NCBI GenBank assembly: GCA_011390205.1
Contig: JAABSX010000014.1
Span: forward strand, 1 to 64,000
Reading direction: 5' to 3'
Source: Microscillaceae bacterium
Lineage (GTDB): Bacteria; Bacteroidota; Bacteroidia; Cytophagales; Microscillaceae
DNA: 64,000 nt
Numbering within the stretch: the first letter of the stretch is position 1; every line of letters starts with the position of its first letter. Below the pieces are notes generated by a model that was not told the origin of the DNA, did not search any database, and saw nothing but the letters and a program-made list of their open reading frames with translations. This document shows positions 18,156 through 26,965 of this stretch, one piece after another. The position numbers and the translations under genes were made by a program.

Positions 18156-18746
18156 ATGCATTACTACTTACTTATTTTTACACTCCTAAGTATGTGCCTC
18201 TGTGTCAGTAAGACCTCAGCACAAGACCTTAACCGCCAAGAGAAGAAAGCCCTTGAGAAAGAACTCAAATCACTCAGCAGAGATTTAGACAGGTTTAAAG
18301 AAATCAAAGACGAAGACAAAACTCTCCAGCAGATGATAGCACGAAAAAGAACAACATTGGCACAAGAGTTTTCAGTACTTAACCAAAAGCAAGACAGCCT
18401 CAATCAGTTAGAAAAAAGATTGATGATGCAGCGTGACAATGCTTGGCAACTTAGCAACAGACTGACAAGCAGTTTTACACAAGATGCAGAAGTACTTTTC
18501 AGGGTACAAATAGGGGCTTACCGAAATCCTAAATTGGCAAAAATGCTCTCTGAGCAAGGTAGTTTTTTTATGGATGATTCTCCACAAGGAATTAAAAGAT
18601 ATATGATAGGCACTTTTAACTCTTATGGAGAAGCAAAAAGCTTTGCCAATGAGCTAAGCGGCTCAGGTGCTCAAGCATTCGTAGTGGGATATTTGCAAGG
18701 AAATAGAATAGAAAATCTCAAACAAATGCCCGAAAAGTATTTTTAG
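18156..18746 (+). CDS. Exported coiled-coil protein with SPOR domain
   Basis: 196 residues. A signal peptide (about 1-22) is followed by a charged coiled coil with heptad-like Leu spacing (about 25-105, RQEKKALEKELKSLSRDL). From about 112 to 185 is a SPOR-like domain (FRVQIGAYRNPKLAKML, GIKRYMIGTFNSYGEAKSFA). SPOR domains bind peptidoglycan denuded of stem peptides at division sites. Bacteroidota carry many such proteins with varied envelope roles. It is monocistronic, with about 220 bases upstream and no close partner. The SPOR call is fairly confident from the IGAY and RYMIGTF blocks; the specific function is not known. Confidence 0.75.
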   Translation: MHYYLLIFTLLSMCLCVSKTSAQDLNRQEKKALEKELKSLSRDLDRFKEIKDEDKTLQQMIARKRTTLAQEFSVLNQKQDSLNQLEKRLMMQRDNAWQLSNRLTSSFTQDAEVLFRVQIGAYRNPKLAKMLSEQGSFFMDDSPQGIKRYMIGTFNSYGEAKSFANELSGSGAQAFVVGYLQGNRIENLKQMPEKYF

Positions 18747-18878
18747 AATCACACCCTAAGAGATGAAAAACGATTTCTATCCCTGTCTTTTAGCCCACCA
18801 CAAGCCTTCAAAAACTTTTTTAACAAGGGCTTAACAGTCATTCTATTTCTCTTAACGTTATCCCATTGCTAGATTACT

Positions 18879-18886
18879 TATTTTTG
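18879..18886 (+). promoter_or_regulatory. -7 box for the DUF1573 gene
   Basis: TATTTTTG matches TAnnTTTG and lies 30 bases before the ATG at 18917; a degenerate GTTA about 18 bases upstream could be the -33. Its position argues against an upstream start at 18866. Confidence 0.5.
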
Positions 18887-18916
18887 AATATTATTGATTT
18901 ATTAAATTTTACTACG

Positions 18917-19318
18917 ATGAAAAAAGCAATTATTTTCTCTTTTCTTTCTATGATAATCCTTGCAATGTATGGCATTTCTCAAAATGCTGCCAACGCAAGT
19001 AGCTTCTTTGGGGCAGCTTTTAGCTGGGAAAAAACCACCCATAATTTTAACCAAATTCCACAAGGCACACCCGTAACGGCTGAGTTTGAATTTACCAATA
19101 CAGGAGATGCACCCCTTATCATCACACACGCAAAGGGCTCATGCGGATGCACTGTCCCTTCTTATCCTAAAGAACCCATCGCACCAGGGCAGACAGGCAA
19201 AATCAAAGCACAGTTTAATGCAGCCGCAATGGGTGTATTTAATAAAACTGTAACGCTCACGGCCAATACAGGGCAGCCCGCAGTATTGACCATCAAAGGT
19301 GAAGTGATTGCAAAATAA
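18917..19318 (+). CDS. DUF1573 domain exported protein
   Basis: 133 residues from the ATG at 18917, which begins a normal signal peptide; the longer frame from 18866 covers the promoter. The mature part is one immunoglobulin-like DUF1573 domain (about 35-133) with the family marks: HNFNQIPQGTPVTAEFEFTN, SCGCTVPSYPKEPIAPG and a final strand pair. DUF1573 proteins are abundant, small periplasmic or secreted ASH-like folds in Bacteroidota. No biochemical role is established. It is a single-gene unit ending at a strong terminator. Confidence 0.88.
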   Translation: MKKAIIFSFLSMIILAMYGISQNAANASSFFGAAFSWEKTTHNFNQIPQGTPVTAEFEFTNTGDAPLIITHAKGSCGCTVPSYPKEPIAPGQTGKIKAQFNAAAMGVFNKTVTLTANTGQPAVLTIKGEVIAK

Positions 19319-19338
19319 GCACACATACATTATTTTAG

Positions 19339-19378
19339 AATGCCTGTCTTATGTATCATTAAGGCAGGCATTTTTTTT
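19339..19378 (+). terminator. Terminator after the DUF1573 gene
   Basis: A 13-bp stem with one G-U pair (AATGCCTGTCTTA, 19339-19351; partner 19360-19372) and an 8-base loop, followed by eight T residues. Confidence 0.88.
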
Positions 19379-19455
19379 GGCTACAAACTTCATTTTTTAA
19401 TGTGGGCAATATTGACTTAATTTGCCCCAGTTTTTAATCTCTTGAAGATTTTACC

Positions 19456-20574
19456 TTGAAAAAAAATATTACCTACATTATCTCTGATATAGACAAAGCC
19501 CTTGCTTTCGAGTGGATAGCAGAAGCACTGCAGCACGAAAAAGGATTGGCACTGAGTTTTATTTTGCTCAACAAGGGCGACAGTGCCTTAGAAAGATTCT
19601 TGGAAAAGAAAAATATTCCAGTACAGCGGGTAAACTACTCAGGTAAAAAAGATTTGATGCCCGCCCTATGGAAAGTAAGAACGATTCTCCGAAAATATAA
19701 AACGCAGGCAGTGCACTGTCATCTCTTTGATGCCTGTGTGGTAGGTTTGGCTGCTGCAAAAAGTCTGGGAATTAAAAAACGAATCTTCACAAGACATCAC
19801 TCAGACTACCACCACGTGTATTTTCCGAGGGCAGTTTATTATGACAAGATTATCAGCTCTCTAGCCACTGATATTATGGCTATCTCGGAGAATGTCCGAA
19901 AGATTTTGGTAGAAAAAGAGCGTGTCAGGCCTGAAAAAGTACATCTGTTGCACCACGGTTTTCACTTAGATTTGTTTGAAAATGTACCCGATGAGCGTAT
20001 AAATACCTTGAAAGAGAAGTATAAAATCCGTCAAGGGCAGCACCCTGTGATAGGCATCATCGCTCGGCAAACAGCTTGGAAAGGCATTCAATACATCATT
20101 CCTGCATTTCAAAAGCTATTAGAAGAATATCCAAAAGCTCACCTCCTACTTGCCAATGCAAAAGGAGATTACAAACAGCAAATTACGCAGCTCCTGCGTC
20201 AGCTCCCCGAAGGGTCTTATACAGAAATCACCTTTGAGCACGATTTGCCCGCCTTGTATCAGCTTTTTGATGTCTATGTGCACACTCCCATAGACCCATA
20301 CAAGGAGGCTTTCGGGCAGACCTATGTAGAAGCACTAGCTGCAGGGATTCCCTCTGTATTTACACTCTCTGGCGTAGCTGCCGAGTTTATTGAGCATCAG
20401 AAGAATGCCTTGGTAGTGCCTTTTGAAGATTCAGAAGCCATTCTTAAATCAATGTTGGTTTTATTAGAAAATGAAGCACTTCGCAATCTGCTTAAAGAGA
20501 ATGGATACAAAGATGTCAGAAAATTATTTGGATTTGATAAGTTTATCCATAGAATGATAAAGTACTATACATAA
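19456..20574 (+). CDS. GT4-family glycosyltransferase with TTG start
   Basis: 372 residues. A GT-B fold glycosyltransferase: an N-terminal acceptor domain, a linker, and a C-terminal nucleotide-sugar domain with IIARQTAWKGIQYIIPAF and the EX7E-type motif EAFGQTYVEALAAGIPSVF near residue 285. GT4 enzymes retain sugar configuration and build lipopolysaccharide, exopolysaccharide or glycolipids at the cytoplasmic face of the membrane. The only reasonable start is a TTG at 19456: an in-frame TAA at 19435 lies upstream and the next Met is about 60 residues in. The following gene is another glycosyltransferase about 80 bases on. The sugar and acceptor are not predictable. Confidence 0.88.
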   Translation: MKKNITYIISDIDKALAFEWIAEALQHEKGLALSFILLNKGDSALERFLEKKNIPVQRVNYSGKKDLMPALWKVRTILRKYKTQAVHCHLFDACVVGLAAAKSLGIKKRIFTRHHSDYHHVYFPRAVYYDKIISSLATDIMAISENVRKILVEKERVRPEKVHLLHHGFHLDLFENVPDERINTLKEKYKIRQGQHPVIGIIARQTAWKGIQYIIPAFQKLLEEYPKAHLLLANAKGDYKQQITQLLRQLPEGSYTEITFEHDLPALYQLFDVYVHTPIDPYKEAFGQTYVEALAAGIPSVFTLSGVAAEFIEHQKNALVVPFEDSEAILKSMLVLLENEALRNLLKENGYKDVRKLFGFDKFIHRMIKYYT

Positions 20575-20655
20575 ATACCCAAACTATAAGTTAGCTAAAA
20601 AATCTTTGATGTTAAACATAGGATAGAGTATTAGTAACATAACCCACTGGTAAAA

Positions 20656-21537
20656 ATGAATGAGCCTATTATCTCAGTAGTAATCCCCTGTTACAATGCA
20701 GAAAAATATATTAAAGAAACCATAGAGTCAGTCTTAAATCAAGACAATGAAAACTTTGAATTAATTATTGTTGATGATGGCTCTCAAGATGATTCTGAGA
20801 AAATCATTAAGTCTTTCAAAGATAAGCGAATACGATACATTTATCAGAAAAATGCAGGTGTATCAGCAGCAAGAAATAAAGGAATTACAAATGCCTTTGG
20901 TAGATACATTGCTTTTTTGGATTCAGATGATTTATTTTTAGAAGCTAATCTCAGGAAAAAAATTGAGATACTAGAGTCTAATAAGTCCATTAGTCTTATA
21001 CATTCTGCAGAGATAAAATTTGATACCTTTACACAAGAAATAATTGAAATCGTGAAAGGCAAACAAGGTGAAGTACTAGACGATTTACTTTCTCTTTCTA
21101 CAAACGTGATTCATAGTCCCTCTAGCGTAATAGCATCTAAGGCTGTTTTAGACAAATTAGGAGGCTTCGATCCCAATTTATCAACTTCTGCAGATTGGGA
21201 TATGTGGGTCAGATTGGCTTCAATAACTAGCTTTGCGTATCTTGAAGAACCCCTAGTAAAATACAGAGTGCATCCAGCACAAATGCATCTTAACATATCA
21301 CTTATGGAAAAAGATATGTCTTATGCTTTCAAGAAAAACGAAGAACTATTTAAAAGTAAGAATTTTTACAGGGAATGTTTGGCTAATTTATACTTAATAT
21401 TGAGTGCTTGCTATTTGGGGGACGATAAAAAATATTTAAGATTTTTTATTTTCTTTTTCAAATCACTTATTACCAATCCTAAACCTGTTTTATACAAAAT
21501 ATCTAAAACTTTAAAAAAGATAAATGTCACAAAATAG
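20656..21537 (+). CDS. GT2-family glycosyltransferase
   Basis: 293 residues, GT-A fold. The N-terminus has the classic ISVVIPCYNAEKYIKETIES, then LIIVDDGSQDDS, and the metal/nucleotide motif FLDSDD near residue 95; ADWDMWVRL near 180 fits the family's acceptor-side region. GT2 enzymes are inverting and typically extend surface polysaccharides. The gene is distinctly more AT-rich than its GT4 neighbour, with codon choice leaning to AAA/ATT/TTA, which hints at separate acquisition. No wzx/wzy or other polysaccharide genes are nearby, so this pair may decorate an existing glycan such as LPS or T9SS-anchored A-LPS. That last point is speculation. Confidence 0.88.
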   Translation: MNEPIISVVIPCYNAEKYIKETIESVLNQDNENFELIIVDDGSQDDSEKIIKSFKDKRIRYIYQKNAGVSAARNKGITNAFGRYIAFLDSDDLFLEANLRKKIEILESNKSISLIHSAEIKFDTFTQEIIEIVKGKQGEVLDDLLSLSTNVIHSPSSVIASKAVLDKLGGFDPNLSTSADWDMWVRLASITSFAYLEEPLVKYRVHPAQMHLNISLMEKDMSYAFKKNEELFKSKNFYRECLANLYLILSACYLGDDKKYLRFFIFFFKSLITNPKPVLYKISKTLKKINVTK

Positions 21538-21538
21538 C

Positions 21539-21581
21539 AAAGGCTTAACTCTCTTTGAAGATGCATGAGAGCTAAGCCTTT
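21539..21581. terminator. Shared hairpin between convergent GT2 and glutamate dehydrogenase genes
   Basis: An inverted repeat with outer arms AAAGGCTTA (21539-21547) and TAAGCCTTT (21573-21581) and inner CTCTC/GAGAG separated by one A-C mismatch. It lies 2 bases after one gene and 24 bases from the end of the other. U-tracts are weak, but the position fits a bidirectional terminator. Confidence 0.7.
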
Positions 21582-21604
21582 CATATAAGAATCATTATTC
21601 AGCC

Positions 21605-22879
21605 TTAATACCCTCCACGGAAAGTATAAGTCTTGGCTACTTTATCAATCGCTACGATATAAGCCGCAATACGCATCGGTATTTGATACTCTACGGAGGT
21701 ATTATAGACTTTCTCAAAAGCCTCACGCATAATACGGTCACTGCGTCTGTGGATACGCTCCTGAGTCCATTTATATCCTAGCCTGTTTTGTACCCATTCA
21801 AAATAAGATACACTCACACCGCCAGCATTGGCAAGGATGTCAGGCACTGCCAAGATTCCTTTATTATTGAGGATAGCATCTGCTACGGCTGCAGTAGGTC
21901 CATTGGCACCTTCTACAATCATACGAGCCTCTATTTTGTGCATGTTTTCTTCTGTGATTACATCTTCTTTGGCAGCAGGTACCAGAATATCTACCTTAAG
22001 TGTGAGCAAATCACCTGCAGGTATTTTTTCTGCACCCGTGAAGCCTTCCAAGCTACGGTTATTTTGCTCTACATAAGCAGCAGCAGCATCGATGTCTATG
22101 CCTTTTTCATTGTAATAAGCCCCAGACATATCGCTAATCGCCAAGATATTCACACCACGCTCGTGCAGCAAGCGTGCAGCATGTGAGCCCACATTCCCGA
22201 AGCCCTGCACTGCACAAGTAGCTTTGTAGGGGTTGATTCGGAGTTTTTCCATTCCTGCCAATGCACAGACCATCACCCCTCTGCCCGTAGCCTCTACACG
22301 CCCCAGCGAGCCACCCAATACGAGCGGCTTGCCCGTTACTACAGAGTTTACGGTCATGCCCAGTGATTTAGAATATTCATCCATCAGCCAAGCCATTTCT
22401 CGAGGGCCCGTGCCCATGTCAGGAGCAGGAATATCTCTATCAGGGCCAAAGACATCTAACATAGACAGTGTATAAGCACGAGTGAGCCGCTCAAGTTCGC
22501 CTGCCGACATTTCTCGGGGGTTGCAAGTAATGCCTCCCTTTGCACCACCATAAGGGATATCTACTACGGCACACTTCCAGGTCATCCAAGCTGCCAGTGC
22601 CTGCACTTCATTGAGCGTAACACCAGGGTCATACCTGATACCTCCCTTAGAGGGGCCAAGTATATTGGAGTGAATCACTCTGTAGCCCTGAAATACTTCA
22701 ATCTTGCCAGAATCCATAGTAATGGGCAAGCCTACAATGACCTGCTTGGTGGGGGTCTTGAGAATATTATAGATTTCATCACTAATCCCTAGCAGACGTG
22801 CAGCTTCATCAAAGCGGGACATCATAGAGTCAAGTGGGTTCTCTTTATCTTTAATCGGAGCGGGTTCTATGTATGACAT
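21605..22879 (-). CDS. gdhA: Glutamate dehydrogenase (Glu/Leu/Phe/Val dehydrogenase family)
   Basis: 424 residues, the size of the hexameric ~48-kDa class. It oxidatively deaminates glutamate to 2-oxoglutarate and ammonia, or the reverse, with NAD(P). Substrate-pocket motifs are GPSKGGIRYDP (about 76-86) and WKCAVVDIPYGGAKGGI with the catalytic lysine. The Rossmann motif is QGFGNVGSHAA (about 225), followed by an SDMSGAYYN cofactor loop, and GANGPTAAVAD is near 325. A leucine dehydrogenase would usually be about 360 residues, so glutamate is the better substrate guess. A 5' leader of up to about 190 bases is possible if the -7 box at 23078-23085 is used. It is monocistronic. Confidence 0.93.
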   Translation of the reverse strand: MSYIEPAPIKDKENPLDSMMSRFDEAARLLGISDEIYNILKTPTKQVIVGLPITMDSGKIEVFQGYRVIHSNILGPSKGGIRYDPGVTLNEVQALAAWMTWKCAVVDIPYGGAKGGITCNPREMSAGELERLTRAYTLSMLDVFGPDRDIPAPDMGTGPREMAWLMDEYSKSLGMTVNSVVTGKPLVLGGSLGRVEATGRGVMVCALAGMEKLRINPYKATCAVQGFGNVGSHAARLLHERGVNILAISDMSGAYYNEKGIDIDAAAAYVEQNNRSLEGFTGAEKIPAGDLLTLKVDILVPAAKEDVITEENMHKIEARMIVEGANGPTAAVADAILNNKGILAVPDILANAGGVSVSYFEWVQNRLGYKWTQERIHRRSDRIMREAFEKVYNTSVEYQIPMRIAAYIVAIDKVAKTYTFRGGY

Positions 22880-23077
22880 ATAGTTTAAGGTTAGTTTTAA
22901 TTTTTAGGTATAAATAATTATTCGAGATTAACTTGCATGATTGCCTCAATGTAAGTTGTTGATAGTCAAAGCATTCAATCATTTTTAACTATCAATTTTC
23001 AACTGTCTATGTATCTAACGTATCTCATCAAAAAGTGCTTTTACTTTTGAGAATATTGCTTAATATCTTTGACACTC

Positions 23078-23085
23078 CAAAATTA
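23078..23085 (-). promoter_or_regulatory. Possible -7 box upstream of gdhA
   Basis: The minus strand reads TAATTTTG here. No well-spaced -33 element is visible, and a plus-strand TATCTTTG at 23064-23071 overlaps the same stretch without serving any gene. Low confidence. Confidence 0.3.
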
Positions 23086-23115
23086 GCACTTTGTCAAAAA
23101 ATAATAGAACTTTGT

Positions 23116-23967
23116 TTAGAAAATTTTCAAAAATAAAGCAATAAAAGGGGCACTCATGAGCAAATTATCAAAACGGTCTAAAAAACCTCCATGTCCGGGC
23201 AGTGCTTGTGAGGAGTCTTTTATCTGTAGGCTACGCTTGAGCATAGATTCTACCAAGTCGCCGTGAGTGCCTGCTATAGTTACAATCAATGCCAAGATAA
23301 CCCACTGAAAAAGAGACAGATTGGGCAGATAGGTGTGCAGTAGCCCTGCCATCAGCAATGCCATTACCCCTCCTGCAATACTGCCTTCCCAAGATTTTTT
23401 GGGAGATATACGGGGGAATAGCAAGCGTTTGCCATAGCGTCCACCTATGAAGTAAGCACCAATATCGTGAATCCAGATTAAAAAAAATGTACCTAGAATG
23501 ACTTCATATTGATAATCACCCGAAGAAAAAACTCCCCAATGCAAGGCAGAAAAAGGCAAAACTACATAGACCAGCCCAAGCAGTAAATAGCCCAAAGATT
23601 GAAAGGGGTGGGCTTGCTCTTTTTGATACAAAACCAAAATAAATGCCCCAGCAAATATAGGATATGCCCAAAAATAAAAAAGTGAAGACAGCAGCCCAGC
23701 ACTCACCATAAATGAGCCTACATAAAACAAGAAGCCTATCATCAGACCATAGTTTCGTAGGGGTCTTTGCGCTTTGCCAAATACCAAATTAAAGAACTCA
23801 TACTGACAGACCATACAGATTACCAAAAATACAAATCCGTAAGACCATTGATTCCAGACCATTCCGCCCAAAACAAGGAAGAATCCTGAAAAGCCATAAA
23901 TAATACGGTTCCGTAGACTATCCGCTTGGGGTGTTTCTTGTGTTTTCTTATTCAAATTTGATGTCAT
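23116..23967 (-). CDS. cdsA: Phosphatidate cytidylyltransferase
   Basis: 283 residues. An integral membrane enzyme making CDP-diacylglycerol from phosphatidate and CTP, the branch point for phospholipids. Seven or eight membrane segments are evident. The family signature lies near the C-terminus: SPKKSWEGS, then GDLVESMLKRSLQIKDS and LPGHGGFLDRFDN, carrying the metal-binding Asp residues. The start overlaps the upstream DUF2007 gene by 20 bases, implying translational coupling, and the order CPBP protease, DUF2007, cdsA looks like one operon. Confidence 0.95.
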   Translation of the reverse strand: MTSNLNKKTQETPQADSLRNRIIYGFSGFFLVLGGMVWNQWSYGFVFLVICMVCQYEFFNLVFGKAQRPLRNYGLMIGFLFYVGSFMVSAGLLSSLFYFWAYPIFAGAFILVLYQKEQAHPFQSLGYLLLGLVYVVLPFSALHWGVFSSGDYQYEVILGTFFLIWIHDIGAYFIGGRYGKRLLFPRISPKKSWEGSIAGGVMALLMAGLLHTYLPNLSLFQWVILALIVTIAGTHGDLVESMLKRSLQIKDSSQALPGHGGFLDRFDNLLMSAPFIALFLKIF

Positions 23968-24166
23968 TCTCTATGATGTTACGAGCAGAAGAGGCTACTT
24001 CGGGGTGAACATACACCTCAAAGTTACCATTTAAAATACCGCCTGCATGTGCTGAGTCTCTTTTATTAAGGATGACTGCCTGTATCTCTTGGTCTAATAA
24101 AATGGCTTTGACGATTTCGGCTTGGTGTGAAAGCTTAGTGCTAAATATTTTTTCCCAGTTGTCCAT
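23948..24166 (-). CDS. DUF2007 small protein, copy 2
   Basis: 72 residues, cytoplasmic, no signal. It matches the DUF2007 'putative signal transducing protein' family: an ACT-like small fold, with WEKIFSTKLSHQAEIVKAIL at the start, AVILNKRDSA in the middle and EVYVHPEVASSARNIIEND near the end. It overlaps the cdsA start by 20 bases. A paralogue at 24520-24735, roughly half identical by eye, sits 350 bases upstream. The biochemical role of the family is unknown. Coupling to cdsA suggests a link to membrane lipid synthesis, but that is inference. Confidence 0.85.
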   Translation of the reverse strand: MDNWEKIFSTKLSHQAEIVKAILLDQEIQAVILNKRDSAHAGGILNGNFEVYVHPEVASSARNIIENDIKFE

Positions 24167-24519
24167 ACTTTTGTTTTTAGATGTTTTTGAAGAATTTTTG
24201 AAATTTAAGTGTCGTCCAATCTATACTATGCCTCGTGCAATGTACTGATAATTAGCACATTTACTTACTGCTGATGAGTAAATAACTATGTAGTGATAGA
24301 TGCTTTGATACCAATACATAAAAGACATTTTAAGAATAATCGGGAGGATATGTTATGTTTTGAAATGTAAATATCAATCATACTGCCTCAGCTAGAGCAA
24401 AATTAATGAAAATCATACACAAATGTAGCTGTATCTATTGCCAAAATCTGTTTTAACTCAAAATGCCAAAAGTTTATGGATATACAGTGCTTACCAATGG
24501 ATTGCTTTTTGAGGTATTT
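24167..24519. other. 353-bp gap between the DUF2007 paralogues
   Basis: Non-coding and AT-rich. The stretch 24242-24259 (GTACTGATAATTAGCACA) resembles a motif in the gaps at 36908-37186 and 62016-62160 and may belong to a dispersed repeat. A plus-strand open frame at 24463-24669 lies antisense to the first DUF2007 gene and is not considered real. No hairpin terminator was seen. Confidence 0.45.
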
Positions 24520-24735
24520 TTATCCAAAATGAATGTCATTCTTGATGAGCTGATGTGCCAAAAAAGCCTGCTCTTGGTGCACATATACCTCAATATGGTC
24601 TTGAAGGATAAGCTCACGTGTAGGGTCACTTTTATTGAGAATGACCGCAGGAATGCCATTGTCCTCTAAAACAGCCTTGACGATTTCAGATTGGTGTGCC
24701 ATAGTACTTTGAAAAACTTTTACCCAGTTGTCCAT
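24520..24735 (-). CDS. DUF2007 small protein, copy 1
   Basis: 71 residues from the ATG at 24735. A start at 24804 would add 23 residues without family resemblance, while 24735 gives MDNWVKVF, aligned with MDNWEKIF of the downstream paralogue. It has the same motif order (AHQSEIVKAVLEDNGIPAVILNK, EVYVHQEQAFLAHQLIKND). It lies between the CPBP protease and the second copy on the same strand. The pair appears to be a tandem duplication that has diverged; the function is unknown. Confidence 0.82.
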   Translation of the reverse strand: MDNWVKVFQSTMAHQSEIVKAVLEDNGIPAVILNKSDPTRELILQDHIEVYVHQEQAFLAHQLIKNDIHFG

Positions 24736-24853
24736 GAGTGATGTGTGTTTAAGTAAAAAAACGTGCTCCTGTCCTTGTCTATGAGTAACTAAGTAGTCGC
24801 ACAAAATTAGTATATATCACTTTTTAATGTAATGCATTGATTATCAATAATTC

Positions 24854-25798
24854 TCAAGTCTCCATTCTCAATTTATTTTCAGGAGGCAAAGATACATTTC
24901 GCCTCCAAAATAAAAACAGCACACTGCCTGTCAATAAGCCAGAGCATAAGACCAAATACCAAGGCATAGACTGTGTCTGCATTAAATTATACCCTACCAA
25001 ATTTTGCTGATAAAGATAGACCATCAGAAGTGTAAAGCCATTGTTGAAAATATGCCCCCAAATGGCTAAATTCAGATTCCCGCTCCAAAAATATACATAG
25101 CCTAGCAACAAGCCCAAAAACATACGGGGGAAAAAACCATAAAACTGAAGGTGAATCGCACTGAAAAGCATGGCAGTCAAGAAAATAGCCACATGTGGGC
25201 TCATCACCATTCCTAGATTTCGTTGTAAAATTCCTCTAAAAATCAACTCCTCCCCAATTCCTGGCAAAACTGCAATGACCAAAAAGCCCAACAAAAAAGA
25301 TGAAATGTTCTGAAATTTAATCAAGAAAAAAGTCAGCTCAGAGAGTGATTTTTCTTTTTGATCTGCCCATTTTTCAAATTCACTCAAAAAACTCGGAAAA
25401 TCCAATTGTGTATTCCACTCTATCAGCCAAGAGCTAAAAGGCATGACACCCAAAAAAATAATACTGACCAAAGCCACATTCTGAACCCCAAAACTATTGC
25501 GAGGGTTTAGAACACTCAGCGGTGCTTTTTCTGCAAAACGAATAAAAATCCAAGAACTCACTATGAAGCCTCCAAAGGCTGATACACCCTGAAAAACAAG
25601 GTGCATCTGTCGTAACTGTGCTGTACGGGGCAGTTCTTGCATCAATAAGGGGATTTCTTTCAAGGATATTTCATAAAAATAAGCCAGCAATGCCGCCGCC
25701 AAAGTACCCGAAAGTGAAAGCATCATCAAGAAAATACCCATGATAAATAAAACCCTAGAGATGATGATATAAAAAGGAGGTGATGTGTTTACGTTCAT
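24854..25798 (-). CDS. CPBP-family intramembrane metalloprotease
   Basis: 314 residues, about eight membrane segments. The conserved metal motifs of the CPBP (Abi/Rce1-like) family are present: EELIFRGILQRNL near residue 190 (EExxxR), FSAIHLQFYGFFPRM near 220 (HxxxFxxx-type) and WGHIFNNGF near 255. Family members are glutamic-type membrane proteases, some processing peptides or acting in bacteriocin self-immunity; most are uncharacterised. It is first in a minus-strand cluster with two DUF2007 genes and cdsA, so an envelope housekeeping role is more likely than bacteriocin immunity. Confidence 0.9.
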   Translation of the reverse strand: MNVNTSPPFYIIISRVLFIMGIFLMMLSLSGTLAAALLAYFYEISLKEIPLLMQELPRTAQLRQMHLVFQGVSAFGGFIVSSWIFIRFAEKAPLSVLNPRNSFGVQNVALVSIIFLGVMPFSSWLIEWNTQLDFPSFLSEFEKWADQKEKSLSELTFFLIKFQNISSFLLGFLVIAVLPGIGEELIFRGILQRNLGMVMSPHVAIFLTAMLFSAIHLQFYGFFPRMFLGLLLGYVYFWSGNLNLAIWGHIFNNGFTLLMVYLYQQNLVGYNLMQTQSMPWYLVLCSGLLTGSVLFLFWRRNVSLPPENKLRMET

Positions 25799-25957
25799 TT
25801 CTTTGTGCCAAAAAATGCCAATTTTCGCCCAAAAGTAAGCATCTTCAGGGCAGTTTACAAATTCTTAGGCTGAATACCTCATTTTAAGCCAAAAAATCGT
25901 TTTTTTTGCAAGGTATCTAAAAATCCCTCAAAAAGTGATTTATAAAAAAACTAAAAA

Positions 25958-26956
25958 ATGGTAAAAATAGGCAACCTAAACCTGGGTGAATTTCCGCTTT
26001 TATTAGCTCCTATGGAAGATGTCAGTGACCCTCCCTTCAGAGCAGTATGCAAAGAAAATGGCGTAGATATGATGTACACAGAGTTCATCGCTGCAGAAGG
26101 GCTTATCCGAAGTGCCGATAAAAGCGTACAGAAGCTAGACATCTATGACTACGAGCGGCCCATAGGCATACAAATATTTGGCGCTGAAATAGAATCTATG
26201 CGACAGGCTGCCGCCATCGCCGAAGCTGCCAAGCCTGAGCTTATTGATATCAATTATGGCTGCCCCGTCAAAAAAGTGGCTTGCAAAGGAGCTGGAGCAG
26301 GTATCTTACAAGACATCCCCAAGATGCAAAAAATGACCGAAGAGATAGTCAAGCAGGTCAAAATCCCTGTAACTGTCAAAACTCGGCTCGGCTGGGATGA
26401 AAATAGCATCAAAATCATAGAAGTAGCCAAAAGACTGCAAGATGTAGGTATTCAGGCACTGACCATTCACGGGCGAACCCGCAAGCAAATGTATAAGGGA
26501 GAAGCCGACTGGCGCCACATCGCTGAGGTCAAAAACCACCAAGATATTCACATTCCTATTTTTGGAAATGGTGATATAGACTCCCCCGAAAAGGCTTGGG
26601 AATACCGCCATAAATTTGGGGTGGATGGCATCATGATAGGGCGAGCTTCTATCGGTTATCCTTGGATTTTTAGAGAAATTAAGCATTATTTTAAAACCCA
26701 AGAACTCCTCCCCCCTCCTACCCTAGAAGAAAGAGTGGATACTTGCAAAAAACATTTTATCAAATCAATAGAATGGAAAGGCGAAAAGCTCGGCATTTTT
26801 GAGATGAGAAGGCACTACACCAACTATTTTAGGGGCTTCCACCATTTTAAAGATTTTAGAATGCGTCTGGTAGAGGCTGAATCTATGCAAGAGGTCATAG
26901 ATATTCTGGGAGAAGTACAAGATTTTTATCAACAAGATTTGCTCATCAGTTACTAA
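25958..26956 (+). CDS. dusB: tRNA-dihydrouridine synthase
   Basis: 332 residues. An FMN enzyme reducing specific uridines of tRNA to dihydrouridine. Family motifs: LAPMEDVSDPPFR at the start of the TIM barrel, INYGCPVKKVACKGAGAGIL with the catalytic Cys near residue 102, TVKTRLGWDE, GRTRKQMYKGEADW, GNGDID, and GIMIGRASIGYPWIF at the FMN phosphate site. The C-terminal helical tRNA-binding domain is complete. It belongs to the DusB type by sequence. It is followed after 9 bases by lpxB, with which it is probably co-transcribed. Confidence 0.94.
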   Translation: MVKIGNLNLGEFPLLLAPMEDVSDPPFRAVCKENGVDMMYTEFIAAEGLIRSADKSVQKLDIYDYERPIGIQIFGAEIESMRQAAAIAEAAKPELIDINYGCPVKKVACKGAGAGILQDIPKMQKMTEEIVKQVKIPVTVKTRLGWDENSIKIIEVAKRLQDVGIQALTIHGRTRKQMYKGEADWRHIAEVKNHQDIHIPIFGNGDIDSPEKAWEYRHKFGVDGIMIGRASIGYPWIFREIKHYFKTQELLPPPTLEERVDTCKKHFIKSIEWKGEKLGIFEMRRHYTNYFRGFHHFKDFRMRLVEAESMQEVIDILGEVQDFYQQDLLISY

Positions 26957-26965
26957 GCAACATAT

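Noticed and set aside
24463-24669. Plus-strand frame of 68 codons
   Set aside because: Fully antisense to the first DUF2007 gene, whose family match is clear.
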